Below are positions 26,242-38,035 of a stretch of DNA of 64,000 bases, piece by piece. The position numbers were made by a program, and so were the translations under genes. The stretch's first letter is position 1. Each line of letters begins with the position of its first letter. The notes beneath the pieces are model-generated. The model saw nothing but the letters and a program-made list of their open reading frames with translations, was not told the origin of the DNA and did no database searches. This stretch comes from Hybos culiciformis. Taxonomy: Eukaryota; Arthropoda; Insecta; Diptera; Hybotidae. The stretch spans positions 25,965,557 to 26,029,556 of the forward strand of contig OZ023273.1 in the NCBI GenBank assembly GCA_964007475.1, written 5' to 3'.

Positions 26242-26442
26242 CCCAATACGTTTTAGCATGGAAACGAGGAATTGCCATTTTAACAGCGGGTGAAGTAAAA
26301 GTTACACCTGATCCACGTGTTCGTTTACAACACGGTTATACGTTACAAATTAGTAATGCTACACCACAAGATGCTGGCGATTATATTTGTCAAATTGCAA
26401 CATTAGAACCAAAAGAAATTATTCATCATGTAGAAATTCTCA
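26242..26442 (+). CDS. Ig-protein exon 3: second half of Ig1
   Basis: The acceptor is TTAATTCCAG and the donor is GTAAGT at 26443; both junctions are phase 1. Sixty-six complete codons carry the core tryptophan (VLAWKRG), the family string ILTAG, the DPRVRL strand, and the diagnostic DAGDYICQ with the second disulphide cysteine. It ends HHVEIL at the start of the linker to Ig2. A possible N-glycosylation site is present (NAT, though followed by Pro). This is one of the clearest coding segments in the window. Confidence 0.93.
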
Positions 26443-27210
26443 GTAAGTATTCCTATATGTATATAAAATATGCAAATTAGGTTGTTATTAAAATTCATAT
26501 CTAAAAATAAATTGAGTTTTAATTAAATTTTATGCTTAATAAATTAAGTTCTTGCGAATAATGAATGGAAGCATAGTTATTATTTTATAAATTAAAAAAA
26601 AAAAATAAAAATAAAAGAGAAACCAAAAACCTGACAAGTACTTTGAAAATATTCAAATTAAAAATCTTTTTAATTTTATAATAAAATTTTGTTTTTTAAG
26701 AATTTTTAATTCTTGAATCATAATATAATATAATGTTATAAAATTGATATTATAAACTTTGTATAACACTAATATGATGTATGATGGAGACTTTATTGTG
26801 TGAATTGAAATATTGCGGAATCTTCCGAATCTCTTTAGGTTTAGACATCAGTCCGTCACATTGTTAAATAGTATTGTTCCTTTTCCTATAATGACATGAG
26901 TTGAACTATCATTTTATTCAATAAAGCTATCAAATATTTTGATTATAAATTATTGAGAAAAAAAAATCACATCAATGTGATTAAAATTCCTTTAAAAAGC
27001 ATATACAAACAGACTTTATTTTTTAACTTTATGACTGAATAATAATTTAAAAATTAATTAAAAACGAACGGACATGTATTATCTATAAAGCGACTATAAC
27101 CAACATTATTGTATATCTTTGAAGATTCTGTATTCTAAAAAGAAACAAATTTCTTTTACAACAAATAAATTTATTTTATTTAAATTCATAATTAATTAAT
27201 TTGTGATAAA

Positions 27211-27647
27211 CTAATAACTTAAATTTATTTTAAATAAATTAGTAAAAATACTATGCAACGTCGACGCGGCAGCACGTAAAATATTATGCCTTGAATCAAT
27301 GTAGTAAAAAAAAAAAAACCAACCAATATCGAAATTTAATTTGGATGTCTCACAGAACGATTTTGATTTCATATGAGATTTAGTAGATTTAAACACCGTA
27401 TATCGAAAAGCAGCAACACGATACGATTTCAATCGATACTCCTTCAATCCCGCTTCACAAACATTGATGCGACACAACCGCTGATATATTAAATTGAATA
27501 TTGATTCATCATTCCATTCCGAAGCAACTTTTTTCACAACTCTTTTGGCATTCTTTGCTTTGTTTTCCTCACTGTTTCCTCTGGCACTGATTGCACTACT
27601 TCCTCTTCGTCAACCTTTTCGATTGTTTGTTCGATTTTGTCATCCAT
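27211..27647 (-). pseudogene. Decayed or frameshifted coding fragment of unknown family
   Basis: On the minus strand an ATG at 27647 opens an acidic 37-codon frame (MDDKIEQTIEKVDEEE...) that stops at 27534-27536. A second frame overlapping it runs to 27211 and reads ...EENKAKNAKRVV, then KKVASEWNDESIFNLIYQR and CEAGLKEYRLKSYRVAAFRY. The amino-acid composition (Trp, Cys, Glu, Arg) is much more protein-like than the surrounding AT-rich noise. One frameshift in the overlap (about 27540-27620) would join the two frames. I do not recognise the family. It could be a processed pseudogene, a transposon remnant or a small gene with a sequencing error. It sits antisense within an intron of the Ig gene. 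Confidence 0.4.
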
Positions 27648-30370
27648 ATTAGATATTCTTCTGTTTTTTTTTTAAATACCAAATAATTTTGTTTGATCAA
27701 CACAAATTCAAGTGCAATATCAAATAAAAATTTGACCAAACATTTGTCCTGTTTGACAGAAATAAATTGACCCACTCACACATTAAGGTTCAAATCCCTA
27801 AATACTAAATAAAAGTTGGCAAATAATTTAGAAAAATATCTAATATATTACAGAATATCACAAAGTGTGAACTTAGCTTAATCTTTAGTTTTTCATAAGA
27901 AATTTTGTTCTAGTTTCTGCATTCGTTTGGTTGTGCTACAAGATTCTTTGAATATTTTTTTCCTTTCTTCACGGAATTATAATAACTAAATGTAAACAAT
28001 TTTATTTAAAAAAAAAAAACAATATTACCTTAAGATATAAGTTTAATTTTACATAATTTCAATTTATCAAATAAAATGTAAGGTATTTTTAAAAAATTAA
28101 AAATAATAATAAATGTCCAAAATTAAACGACCCACAAATATGAATTTGATAAATTTGACAACATTTCAATTATGTTTTATTTACAATTCTTAATATATTC
28201 ATTTCATAATGAAATTTAATTCCAATTTTCAGAATAAAAAAAATAAAAAAAAAAATAAAAAAAATAAAACTCATGACCTTAATAAATTAAATTTAATATT
28301 CATTTAAATTGTAATTTTACGCATCTTTAAATTTACATGAAAAATTTATTAAACAAAAAAAAAAAAAATGTTTACATTAAAACAACTGGAGGTTCATTCA
28401 ACAAATGAAAAATATCTTTCATTATTGTTAAAAAAAAAAAAAATAAAAAAAAAATAAAAATAAAATAAATAATAAAATAAAAAACAGAGAAATAAGAAAA
28501 TGTAAAGAAACAATAAAAATATAATAAAAATAATATTTCTTTTTTTTTTTTGTTTCTTCTTTTTTTTTGCTTCAAGAAAAGTTAATAAAAATTTTTTTTT
28601 ATTTTTTTTCTCCTGAAGGATTTCTGGATTAGTTTTTCTTAATTTCATCATTATTTATATACATTATAAATATACTTCTTTTTTAATGTTTCATTGAATT
28701 AACATCACGCAAGAATTTCAAGGCTTTAACAAATTCAATCTTCATATTTAATAAACCTCATAAAAAGATTTATTATTATTATTATTATTTTTTTTTTGTT
28801 ATTTAAAAGAAGACTTCTTGAACATATTTATATTGTATTATTTTGATTAATTAATTATTTTAAATGATAATTCTGAGAGCTTTAATACAATTTTAAATAT
28901 TTTGGTTTCGAACTAAAAATATTCATTCATCCAAGATTTTCTTAGAGTGTGTGAGATTTAGCTGTAGTTCGCAGCACCGAGTAAAAGTGCTTATATTATG
29001 TAATTCACGAATAGGATTATTGGAGAAGAAGTATTGAAATATTAATTAAATAATTTTAATGATGCATTCAACATACTTTTCAAATACATCGGTAGTAATA
29101 TTCATCAATGTTAATTTATCAATATAGAACACACTAAAATTCTAATGTGTTCAATGTTCATTTAATTTTAATTCAATGTTTTAATGAACATTTTTAAGTA
29201 TGAATTTTTATATTCAAACAAAAAATTTTTCAGTTTTCCAATTTTAAAGTAATTTTTCGTAACCTCGAAGGGGTGGTTAATGTAGTTGTCACTAATAACC
29301 TCCTATAGAGTTTATCAACTAAGTAGGTCAAAATATACTTTCAAATATGGAGGAATCTATAATTAAAAACATTGTTATCAACTGAACTGGAAACATAACC
29401 TGCTATTTACAAATATTTATAAAGAAGAAAAAGAAAAAATAAAATAAAAATTAAATATTTTAACCAAACTATAAAATTTTATTTTATTTTTTGACAAACT
29501 TCATTAAAATTGTATTCCAAAAATTTGTAATTTCTATAATAAAAGAATTTTATTCGAGAAATTAACTTAAATAAAAAAAAAAAATGATTCCCGTTTACGA
29601 CAACTCTATTCGATCTCTTTTTCAACAAAAAATTAACAAAAAAAAGAAAAAGGAAAATTTTTTATAATAAACTTTTTTATTACTATTTTATCCTTCTGTA
29701 ATTAAACTTCCTCAAAAATTAATTTCCAAAGAATAAAATTATTTACAGACAGACAACAATGGCTCATTAAAGTATTGGGATCAAAAAATTTAAGGTTCAT
29801 TAAAATTTTAAATTGAAATAATTTTATTTGTAAATAAAAATTTTTGTTCCAAAAATTGTTCTGCCAAAATACGTCTGTGAGCCAGTGTACTTAGTTATGT
29901 ATATTGATGTATAATATATATTTTTTTTACTTAAATTTATGGTTTATGGTTAATTTTACGATATTTTAAATCAACAAAAGATTACGCTAAAAGTCAAAAG
30001 AAATTTTTTTTCCAAATTAAAATTCAAACTTTTTCTTTATGATGATAGCTCTAACTATATATAATACAAACAGGCCTAATAAGTAATCAATCTCATTTTA
30101 TGTGACAAATTAGTCGCTTAATAAAATTGTTAATATCTCTCAATGAAAATTAAATAATTCTTTTTTGTTGTAGGCTCTTTTATTGTTAGCCAAAAATTTT
30201 TTCCTGTTGTTAATACAAATCACTTGAAAGACTTTGACAAATTTGTTTTTCTTTTTTTTCTGTTTTTTTTTTTTTTGGAAAAGTTAAAAACATGACACGT
30301 ATTATGCCAATTTGTTTAGTGTTTTTTTTTTTTTGGATTTTATTTTAAGAAGTTTCTTTCAATCCGGAAA

Positions 30371-30632
30371 AGAATAGAAAAAAAAAACACGAAGCAGTCA
30401 TAGAACTGCCTACAGAAGTTTATACTTAAAGATTTAAAAACTATGAAAAAAACTATGAATAACAGTGGCTACAAATGATGGGCTGCTCAGTAAAAAATGT
30501 AAATTAAAATAAAAATCAGTCCATCAGTCCAAAAGCAGTCCATTATTTGTAGCCACTGTTATTTCATAGTTTAAATCTTAAGTATAAACTTCTGTAGGCA
30601 GTTCTATGACTGCTTCGTGTTTTTTTTATTCG
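30371..30632. mobile_element. Foldback (long inverted repeat) element
   Basis: About 100 bases at 30371-30486 pair with 30534-30632 as near-perfect reverse complements, with a loop of roughly 47 bases. Matching strings include ACACGAAGCAGTCATAGAAC on the left against its complement on the right. A small tandem duplication (ACTATGAA) makes the left arm slightly longer. It could be a foldback MITE or a source of hairpin RNA. No unambiguous target duplication was found because both edges are A/T homopolymers. Confidence 0.75.
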
Positions 30633-30665
30633 TTTTTCGTTTTTTTTATATGCATGCATACTGAA

Positions 30666-30757
30666 AGATGTAATATCTTCTATTGTATATTTTTATTGTT
30701 TAAATAAATAATTAAACAAACACAAAAAAATATCAAAATACTATTTACCATAACCCA
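30666..30757. repeat. Direct duplication, copy 1
   Basis: A segment starting GATGTAATATCTTCTATTG and ending in AAAATATCAAAATACTATTTACC is repeated with modest divergence at 30826-30925. It lies between the foldback and the tandem array. Confidence 0.7.
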
Positions 30758-30825
30758 AAACAAAAAATTTTTCTATGGCTTTTTTTCTTTTCTTTTTTAT
30801 TTATATATACATAAATAACTAAAAA

Positions 30826-30925
30826 ATGTAATATCTTATATCGTATATTTTTCTTGATTAAATAAATAAAAAAATAAAAAACAACACAAAAAAATATCAA
30901 AATACTGTTTACTATTACCATAGAT
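30826..30925. repeat. Direct duplication, copy 2
   Basis: Diverged copy of 30666-30757, about 160 bases downstream, same orientation. It ends directly before the tandem array begins. Confidence 0.7.
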
Positions 30926-30997
30926 TAAGAATGCTATTACCCAAAAATTATGATTCATGTGTTTTTTTATTATATTTTAGAAATGCAAAATCATATG

Positions 30998-31072
30998 GGT
31001 TGTATGGCTTAGTGGCTAGAACATCGGACTATAAGAGTGAAGGTGTCAGGTTCGATTCCCCAATGAATACAT
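30998..31072 (+). ncRNA. tRNA-like sequence, array unit 1
   Basis: A-box TGGCTTAGTGG at 31005-31015 matches the polymerase III consensus fully. B-box GGTTCGATTCC is at 31049-31059. A T-run terminator follows (ATTTTTTTTT, from 31072). The D and T stems pair only partly and the acceptor stem is poor, so it is tRNA-derived rather than a working tRNA. Confidence 0.5.
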
Positions 31073-32607
31073 TTTTTTTTCATTTTTTTGAACATAATAA
31101 TTTTTTTTTTTTGAACATAATTTTTTTATTGGTAGAATATGTAATTTTTTTGCTTGTAATATTGGGCCCTATATATACATATATTTGAAATTAAAAAAGT
31201 GTACGATAATTATGAATTCCTACCCAAAATTTTTGGTCTGGTAATCTTTATTTCACCAGAGCTACCTATTTTGAAATTTTTTTTTTTTGCATATTTTGAG
31301 CCGGGAAAACCTATAATGATAAATTTCTTGATCGATATCTATACTATCAATGCCAAAATATACCTATGTTGTTTGTAACGAGTTTAGTGCGTCCAATATT
31401 ATAAATTTGTTTTATAGGATATAATGTTTATAACTTTAGTGGTTACATGATCTCTGTAAAAAATAATCTAGAGTGTGTAAAAACATTTCCCAGATGTTTC
31501 GAAAATTATTTTATTTGATGGAAAATCAGCTCGAATAACTAATTTAAATTAAACATTATGAATTATAAATCGAAATTTTGTTCATATAAATCGAATTTTA
31601 AGACATTTTACTAAATTTTTGTTCATATTAATCAATTGTTAAATAATTTTATTAAATTTTGGCATTTAAATCTATTTTATTGTATTTTGTTTATATAAGT
31701 CTTATCTGTAAAAGTTCATCATCGACTGGAAATAATATTATTTGTCTAGCTAAATCTATAATTAATTTGAGACGTTAAATAATATGAAGTTAAAAATATT
31801 TTATATTTTTATATTTAATCATTCGTAACTGCGTGAAATTCCGAAGTTTTCACAATCTGCATGTCAAAATAAAAAATAGACGAAAATATAAAATTGAAAT
31901 TAGAATCGAATTTGGCAAATAATATTTAAGCTATAAATTAAAAAATATAGGATCAAATAATAAATGTATATTTCTATTCCTAACTATTACTTTTTAATTA
32001 TTTCATAGTCCCTTATTTTATTATACATATATAAATAAATCGACAATAAGTTCCGTTGTCACATGAGAGATTTTTTTTGGGGACCCACAAAGAAAAGGAT
32101 TATTTAATTTCTTTTTTTTAATGAAAAACTATAAATCATATTTTTATTTTAATTCAAGAATTGTTAAGTGGTGCAAAAATTTAATTTTTATCATATATCA
32201 TATGAATATTTAACGTTTTCCAAAAATACTAAAAGGATTTGTTTCTTTATTAAAAAAAAAAAATCCTCATTGGGAATCGAACCAGGCACCTTCAGACTTA
32301 CAGTGTGATGTTCTACTATAATACTAAGCCATATTGCCTATATAAGTTTAGCTTTCTAAACAAATACAAAAAATATTTTTGATTTATTTTCCTAAATAAT
32401 ATTAAATCTCATTATATGGCAATGAGATTAATTTTTTGATTGGTTAGTTAATTTTTCAAACTCGTTTTTTGAGTATTCTAATTCTTTTCTTATTTTTTTT
32501 TTTGAGTATTATTTTTTATTCCCCTACAATAAAATAAAAACAAAAAAATGAATGGTTTATTAGAATTTTTTTATTATATTTTAGAAAGCAAAAATTATAT
32601 GGCCGTA
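31005..32607. repeat. Array unit 1 (most diverged)
   Basis: First complete unit. It differs from the others around 31140-31190 (GGGCCC insertion) and in its 5' flank (GGGTTGTATGG instead of GGCCGTATGG). Being at the array edge and most diverged, it probably is the oldest or least homogenised copy. Confidence 0.85.
32265..32341 (-). ncRNA. Minus-strand tRNA-like sequence, array unit 1
   Basis: Read on the minus strand it is homologous to the plus-strand modules: TATGGCTTAG at the A-box (with a short insertion after it) and GGTTCGATTCC as B-box (32273-32283). A T-run of at least 10 follows at once. The anticodon arm pairs at four of five positions and would present GTA (tyrosine). T and acceptor stems are degenerate. 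Confidence 0.45.
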
Positions 32608-32674
32608 TGGCTTAGTGGCTAGAACATCGGACTATAAGAGTGAAGGTGTCAGGTTCGATTCCCCAATGAATACA
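32601..32674 (+). ncRNA. tRNA-like sequence, array unit 2
   Basis: Same A-box, B-box and immediate T-run as the unit 1 copy, with GGCCGTA before the A-box. Confidence 0.5.
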
Positions 32675-34208
32675 TTTTTTTTTAAATTTTTTTGAACATA
32701 ATAATTTTTAAAATTTTTTGAACATAATTTTTTTATTGGTAGAATATGTAATTTTTTTGCTTGTAATATTGGACATATATTTGAAATTAAAAAAGTGTAC
32801 GATAATTATGAATTCCTACCCAAAATTTTTGGTCTGGTAATCTTTATTTCACCAGAGCTACCTATTTTGAAAATATTTTTTTTTTTTGCATATTTTGAGC
32901 CGGGAAAACCTATAATGATAAATTACTTGATCGATATCTATACTATCAATGCCAAAATATACCTATGTTGTTTGTAACGAGTTTAGTGCGTCCAATATTA
33001 TAAATTTGTTTTATAGGATATAATGTTTATAACTTTAGTGGTTACATGATCTCTGTAAAAAATAATCTAGAGTGTGTAAAAACATTTCCCAGATGTTTCG
33101 AAAATTATTTTATTTGATGGAAAATCAGCTCGAATAACTAATTTAAATTAAACATTATGAATTATAAATCGAAATTTTGTTCATATAAATCGAATTTTAA
33201 GACATTTTACTAAATTTTTGTTCATATTAATCAATTGTTAAATAATTTTATTAAATTTTGGCATTTAAATCTATTTTATTGTATTTTGTTTATATAAGTC
33301 TTATCTGTAAAAGTTCATCATCGACTGGAAATAATATTATTTGTCTAGCTAAATCTATAATTAATTTGAGACGTTAAATAATATGAAGTTAACAATATTT
33401 TATATTTTTATATTTAATCATTCGTAACTGCGTGAAATTCCGAAGTTTTCACAATCTGCATGTCAAAATAAAAAATAGACGAAAATATCAAATTGAAATT
33501 AGAATCGAATTTGGCAAATAATATTTAAGCTATAAATTAAAAAATATAGGATCAAAAAATAAATGTATATTTCTATTGCTAACTATTACTTTTTAATTAT
33601 TTCATAGTCCCTTATTTTATTATACATATATAAATAAATCGACAATAAATTCCGTTGTCACATGAGAATTTTTTTTTGGGGACCCACAAAGAAAAGGATT
33701 ATTTAATTTCTTTTTTTTAATGAAAAACTATAAATCATATTTTTATTTTAATTCAAGAATTGTTAAGTGGTGCAAAAATTTAATTTTTATCATATATCAT
33801 ATGAATATTTAACGTTTTCCAAAAATACTAAAAGGATTTGTTTCTTTATTAAAAAAAAAAAAAATCCTCATTGGGAATCGAACCAGGCACCTTCAGACTT
33901 ACAGTGTGATGTTCTACTATAATACTAAGCCATATTGCCTATATGAGTTTAGCTTTCTAAACAAATACAAAAAATATTTTTGATTTATTTTCCTAAATAA
34001 TATTAAATCTCATTATATGGCAATGAGATTAATTTTTTGATTGGTTAGTTAATTTTTCAAACTCGTTTTTTGAGTATTCTAATTCTTTTCTTATTTTTTT
34101 TTTTGAGTATTATTTTTTATTCCCCTACAATAAAATAAAAACAAAAAAATGAATGGTTTATTAGAATTTTTTTATTATATTTTAGAAAGCAAAAATTATA
34201 TGGCCGTA
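32608..34208. repeat. Array unit 2
   Basis: A 1601-base unit nearly identical to unit 3, with a plus-strand tRNA-like sequence at its start and a minus-strand one near 33865-33940. Confidence 0.9.
33865..33942 (-). ncRNA. Minus-strand tRNA-like sequence, array unit 2
   Basis: Same as the unit 1 minus-strand module, with B-box and downstream T-run intact. Confidence 0.45.
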
Positions 34209-34275
34209 TGGCTTAGTGGCTAGAACATCGGACTATAAGAGTGAAGGTGTCAGGTTCGATTCCCCAATGAATACA
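34202..34275 (+). ncRNA. tRNA-like sequence, array unit 3
   Basis: Identical in its core to the unit 2 copy; A-box at 34209, B-box and T-run follow. Confidence 0.5.
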
Positions 34276-35808
34276 TTTTTTTTAAATTTTTTTGAACATA
34301 ATAATTTTTAAAATTTTTGGAACATAATTTTTTTATTGTTAGAATATGTAATTTTTTTGCTTGTAATATTGGACATATATTTGAAATTAAAAAAGTGTAC
34401 GATAATTATGAATTCCTACCCAAAATTTTTGGTCTGGTAATCTTTATTTCACCAGAGCTACCTATTTTGAAAATATTTTTTTTTTTTGCATATTTTGAGC
34501 CGGGAAAACCTATAATGATAAATTACTTGATCGATATCTATACTATCAATGCCAAAATATACCTATGTTGTTTGTAACGAGTTTAGTGCGTCCAATATTA
34601 TAAATTTGTTTTATAGGATATAATGTTTATAACTTTAGTGGTTACATGATCTCTGTAAAAAATAATCTAGAGTGTGTAAAAACATTTCCCAGATGTTTCG
34701 AAAATTATTTTATTTGATGGAAAATCAGCTCGAATAACTAATTTAAATTAAACATTATGAATTATAAATCGAAATTTTGTTCATATAAATCGAATTTTAA
34801 GACATTTTACTAAATTTTTGTTCATATTAATCAATTGTTAAATAATTTTATTAAATTTTGGCATTTAAATCTATTTTATTGTATTTTGTTTATATAAGTC
34901 TTATCTGTAAAAGTTCATCATCGACTGGAAATAATATTATTTGTCTAGCTAAATCTATAATTAATTTGAGACGTTAAATAATATGAAGTTAACAATATTT
35001 TATATTTTTATATTTAATCATTCGTAACTGCGTGAAATTCCGAAGTTTTCACAATCTGCATGTCAAAATAAAAAATAGACGAAAATATCAAATTGAAATT
35101 AGAATCGAATTTGGCAAATAATATTTAAGCTATAAATTAAAAAATATAGGATCAAAAAATAAATGTATATTTCTATTGCTAACTATTACTTTTTAATTAT
35201 TTCATAGTCCCTTATTTTATTATACATATATAAATAAATCGACAATAAATTCCGTTGTCACATGAGAATTTTTTTTTGGGGACCCACAAAGAAAAGGATT
35301 ATTTAATTTCTTTTTTTTAATGAAAAACTATAAATCATATTTTTATTTTAATTCAAGAATTGTTAAGTGGTGCAAAAATTTAATTTTTATCATATATCAT
35401 ATGAATATTTAACGTTTTCCAAAAATACTAAAAGGATTTGTTTCTTTATTAAAAAAAAAAAAAATCCTCATTGGGAATCGAACCAGGCACCTTCAGACTT
35501 ACAGTGTGATGTTCTACTATAATACTAAGCCATATTGCCTATATGAGTTTAGCTTTCTAAACAAATACAAAAAATATTTTTGATTTATTTTCCTAAATAA
35601 TATTAAATCTCATTATATGGCAATGAGATTAATTTTTTGATTGGTTAGTTAATTTTTCAAACTCGTTTTTTGAGTATTCTAATTCTTTTCTTATTTTTTT
35701 TTTTGAGTATTATTTTTTATTCCCCTACAATAAAATAAAAACAAAAAAATGAATGGTTTATTAGAATTTTTTTATTATATTTTAGAAAGCAAAAATTATA
35801 TGGCCGTA
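34209..35808. repeat. Array unit 3
   Basis: A 1600-base unit. Together with the short unit that follows it forms the 2162-base block repeated from 36371. It appears identical to unit 5 by eye, including homopolymer lengths near 34274-34320. Confidence 0.9.
35465..35542 (-). ncRNA. Minus-strand tRNA-like sequence, array unit 3
   Basis: Same as the unit 2 minus-strand module. Confidence 0.45.
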
Positions 35809-35873
35809 TGGCTTAGTGGATAGAACACCATACTAATAAGTCTGAAGGTGCCAGGTTCGAACCCAATTATGGT
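35802..35873 (+). ncRNA. tRNA-like sequence, variant form, array unit 4
   Basis: A-box TGGCTTAGTGG and B-box GGTTCGAACCC are present. Here the putative acceptor stem (GGCCGTA against TATGGTT) can pair at all seven positions with three G-U pairs. The anticodon arm and outer T stem do not pair. It is followed by a T-run. This is the copy nearest to a tRNA in its ends. Confidence 0.5.
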
Positions 35874-36370
35874 TTGTTTTTTTTTTTAATTTTTGAAAAA
35901 TGATGACGGTCGATTCTCAGAAAAATGATGACGATTCTCAGAAAAATTTTATATGAAAATAAATTTTTACCCTCTACCAAATTTCTTCCATCGTCGCTAA
36001 AGAAGTATAAACTTCAAAAAAAAAAATCCTCATTGGGAATCGAACCAGGCACCTTCAGACTTACAGTGTGATGTTCTACTATAATACTAAGCCATATTGC
36101 CTATATGAGTTTAGCTTTCTAAACAAATACAAAAAATATTTTTGATTTATTTTCCTAAATAATATTAAATCTCATTATATGGCAATGAGATTAATTTTTT
36201 GATTGGTTAGTTAATTTTTCAAACTCGTTTTTTGAGTATTCTAATTCTTTTCTTATTTTTTTTTTTGAGTATTATTTTTTATTCCCCTACAATAAAATAA
36301 AAACAAAAAAATGAATGGTTTATTAGAATTTTTTTATTATATTTTAGAAAGCAAAAATTATATGGCCGTA
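35809..36370. repeat. Array unit 4, short hybrid unit (562 bp)
   Basis: Begins with a variant tRNA-like sequence (GGATAGAACACC, then GGTTCGAACCC). It continues into about 145 bases otherwise found only at the right edge of the array (35873-36018, matching 38035-38178). It then rejoins the ordinary unit at an A-run just before the minus-strand tRNA-like module. The unit therefore looks like a recombination product between the array edge and an internal unit, joined at the A-run. Confidence 0.85.
36028..36104 (-). ncRNA. Minus-strand tRNA-like sequence, array unit 4
   Basis: Same module, retained in the short hybrid unit directly after the recombination joint. The T-run terminator on the minus strand is at the joint itself. 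Confidence 0.45.
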
Positions 36371-36437
36371 TGGCTTAGTGGCTAGAACATCGGACTATAA
36401 GAGTGAAGGTGTCAGGTTCGATTCCCCAATGAATACA
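36364..36437 (+). ncRNA. tRNA-like sequence, array unit 5
   Basis: Same as the unit 3 copy, with A-box at 36371, B-box and T-run. Confidence 0.5.
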
Positions 36438-37970
36438 TTTTTTTTAAATTTTTTTGAACATAATAATTTTTAAAATTTTTGGAACATAATTTTTTTATTG
36501 TTAGAATATGTAATTTTTTTGCTTGTAATATTGGACATATATTTGAAATTAAAAAAGTGTACGATAATTATGAATTCCTACCCAAAATTTTTGGTCTGGT
36601 AATCTTTATTTCACCAGAGCTACCTATTTTGAAAATATTTTTTTTTTTTGCATATTTTGAGCCGGGAAAACCTATAATGATAAATTACTTGATCGATATC
36701 TATACTATCAATGCCAAAATATACCTATGTTGTTTGTAACGAGTTTAGTGCGTCCAATATTATAAATTTGTTTTATAGGATATAATGTTTATAACTTTAG
36801 TGGTTACATGATCTCTGTAAAAAATAATCTAGAGTGTGTAAAAACATTTCCCAGATGTTTCGAAAATTATTTTATTTGATGGAAAATCAGCTCGAATAAC
36901 TAATTTAAATTAAACATTATGAATTATAAATCGAAATTTTGTTCATATAAATCGAATTTTAAGACATTTTACTAAATTTTTGTTCATATTAATCAATTGT
37001 TAAATAATTTTATTAAATTTTGGCATTTAAATCTATTTTATTGTATTTTGTTTATATAAGTCTTATCTGTAAAAGTTCATCATCGACTGGAAATAATATT
37101 ATTTGTCTAGCTAAATCTATAATTAATTTGAGACGTTAAATAATATGAAGTTAACAATATTTTATATTTTTATATTTAATCATTCGTAACTGCGTGAAAT
37201 TCCGAAGTTTTCACAATCTGCATGTCAAAATAAAAAATAGACGAAAATATCAAATTGAAATTAGAATCGAATTTGGCAAATAATATTTAAGCTATAAATT
37301 AAAAAATATAGGATCAAAAAATAAATGTATATTTCTATTGCTAACTATTACTTTTTAATTATTTCATAGTCCCTTATTTTATTATACATATATAAATAAA
37401 TCGACAATAAATTCCGTTGTCACATGAGAATTTTTTTTTGGGGACCCACAAAGAAAAGGATTATTTAATTTCTTTTTTTTAATGAAAAACTATAAATCAT
37501 ATTTTTATTTTAATTCAAGAATTGTTAAGTGGTGCAAAAATTTAATTTTTATCATATATCATATGAATATTTAACGTTTTCCAAAAATACTAAAAGGATT
37601 TGTTTCTTTATTAAAAAAAAAAAAAATCCTCATTGGGAATCGAACCAGGCACCTTCAGACTTACAGTGTGATGTTCTACTATAATACTAAGCCATATTGC
37701 CTATATGAGTTTAGCTTTCTAAACAAATACAAAAAATATTTTTGATTTATTTTCCTAAATAATATTAAATCTCATTATATGGCAATGAGATTAATTTTTT
37801 GATTGGTTAGTTAATTTTTCAAACTCGTTTTTTGAGTATTCTAATTCTTTTCTTATTTTTTTTTTTGAGTATTATTTTTTATTCCCCTACAATAAAATAA
37901 AAACAAAAAAATGAATGGTTTATTAGAATTTTTTTATTATATTTTAGAAAGCAAAAATTATATGGCCGTA
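36371..37970. repeat. Array unit 5
   Basis: A 1600-base unit that appears identical to unit 3 and starts the second copy of the 2162-base higher-order block. Confidence 0.9.
37628..37704 (-). ncRNA. Minus-strand tRNA-like sequence, array unit 5
   Basis: Same as the unit 3 minus-strand module. It is the last minus-strand copy, since unit 6 is cut off before its own. Confidence 0.45.
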
Positions 37971-38035
37971 TGGCTTAGTGGATAGAACACCATACTAATA
38001 AGTCTGAAGGTGCCAGGTTCGAACCCAATTATGGT
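37964..38035 (+). ncRNA. tRNA-like sequence, variant form, array unit 6
   Basis: Same variant as in unit 4, at the right edge of the array, followed by a T-run. Confidence 0.5.

Noticed and set aside
30931..31188. 85-codon plus-strand frame across the first tRNA-like module
   Set aside because: It reads through the tRNA-like sequence and homopolymers, has no domain, and is not kept in the other units.
34317..34577. 86-codon frame repeated identically at 36479-36739 and partly at 32795
   Set aside because: Repetition is explained by the tandem array; the residues are hydrophobic AT-rich translation, and the frame is broken in unit 1.
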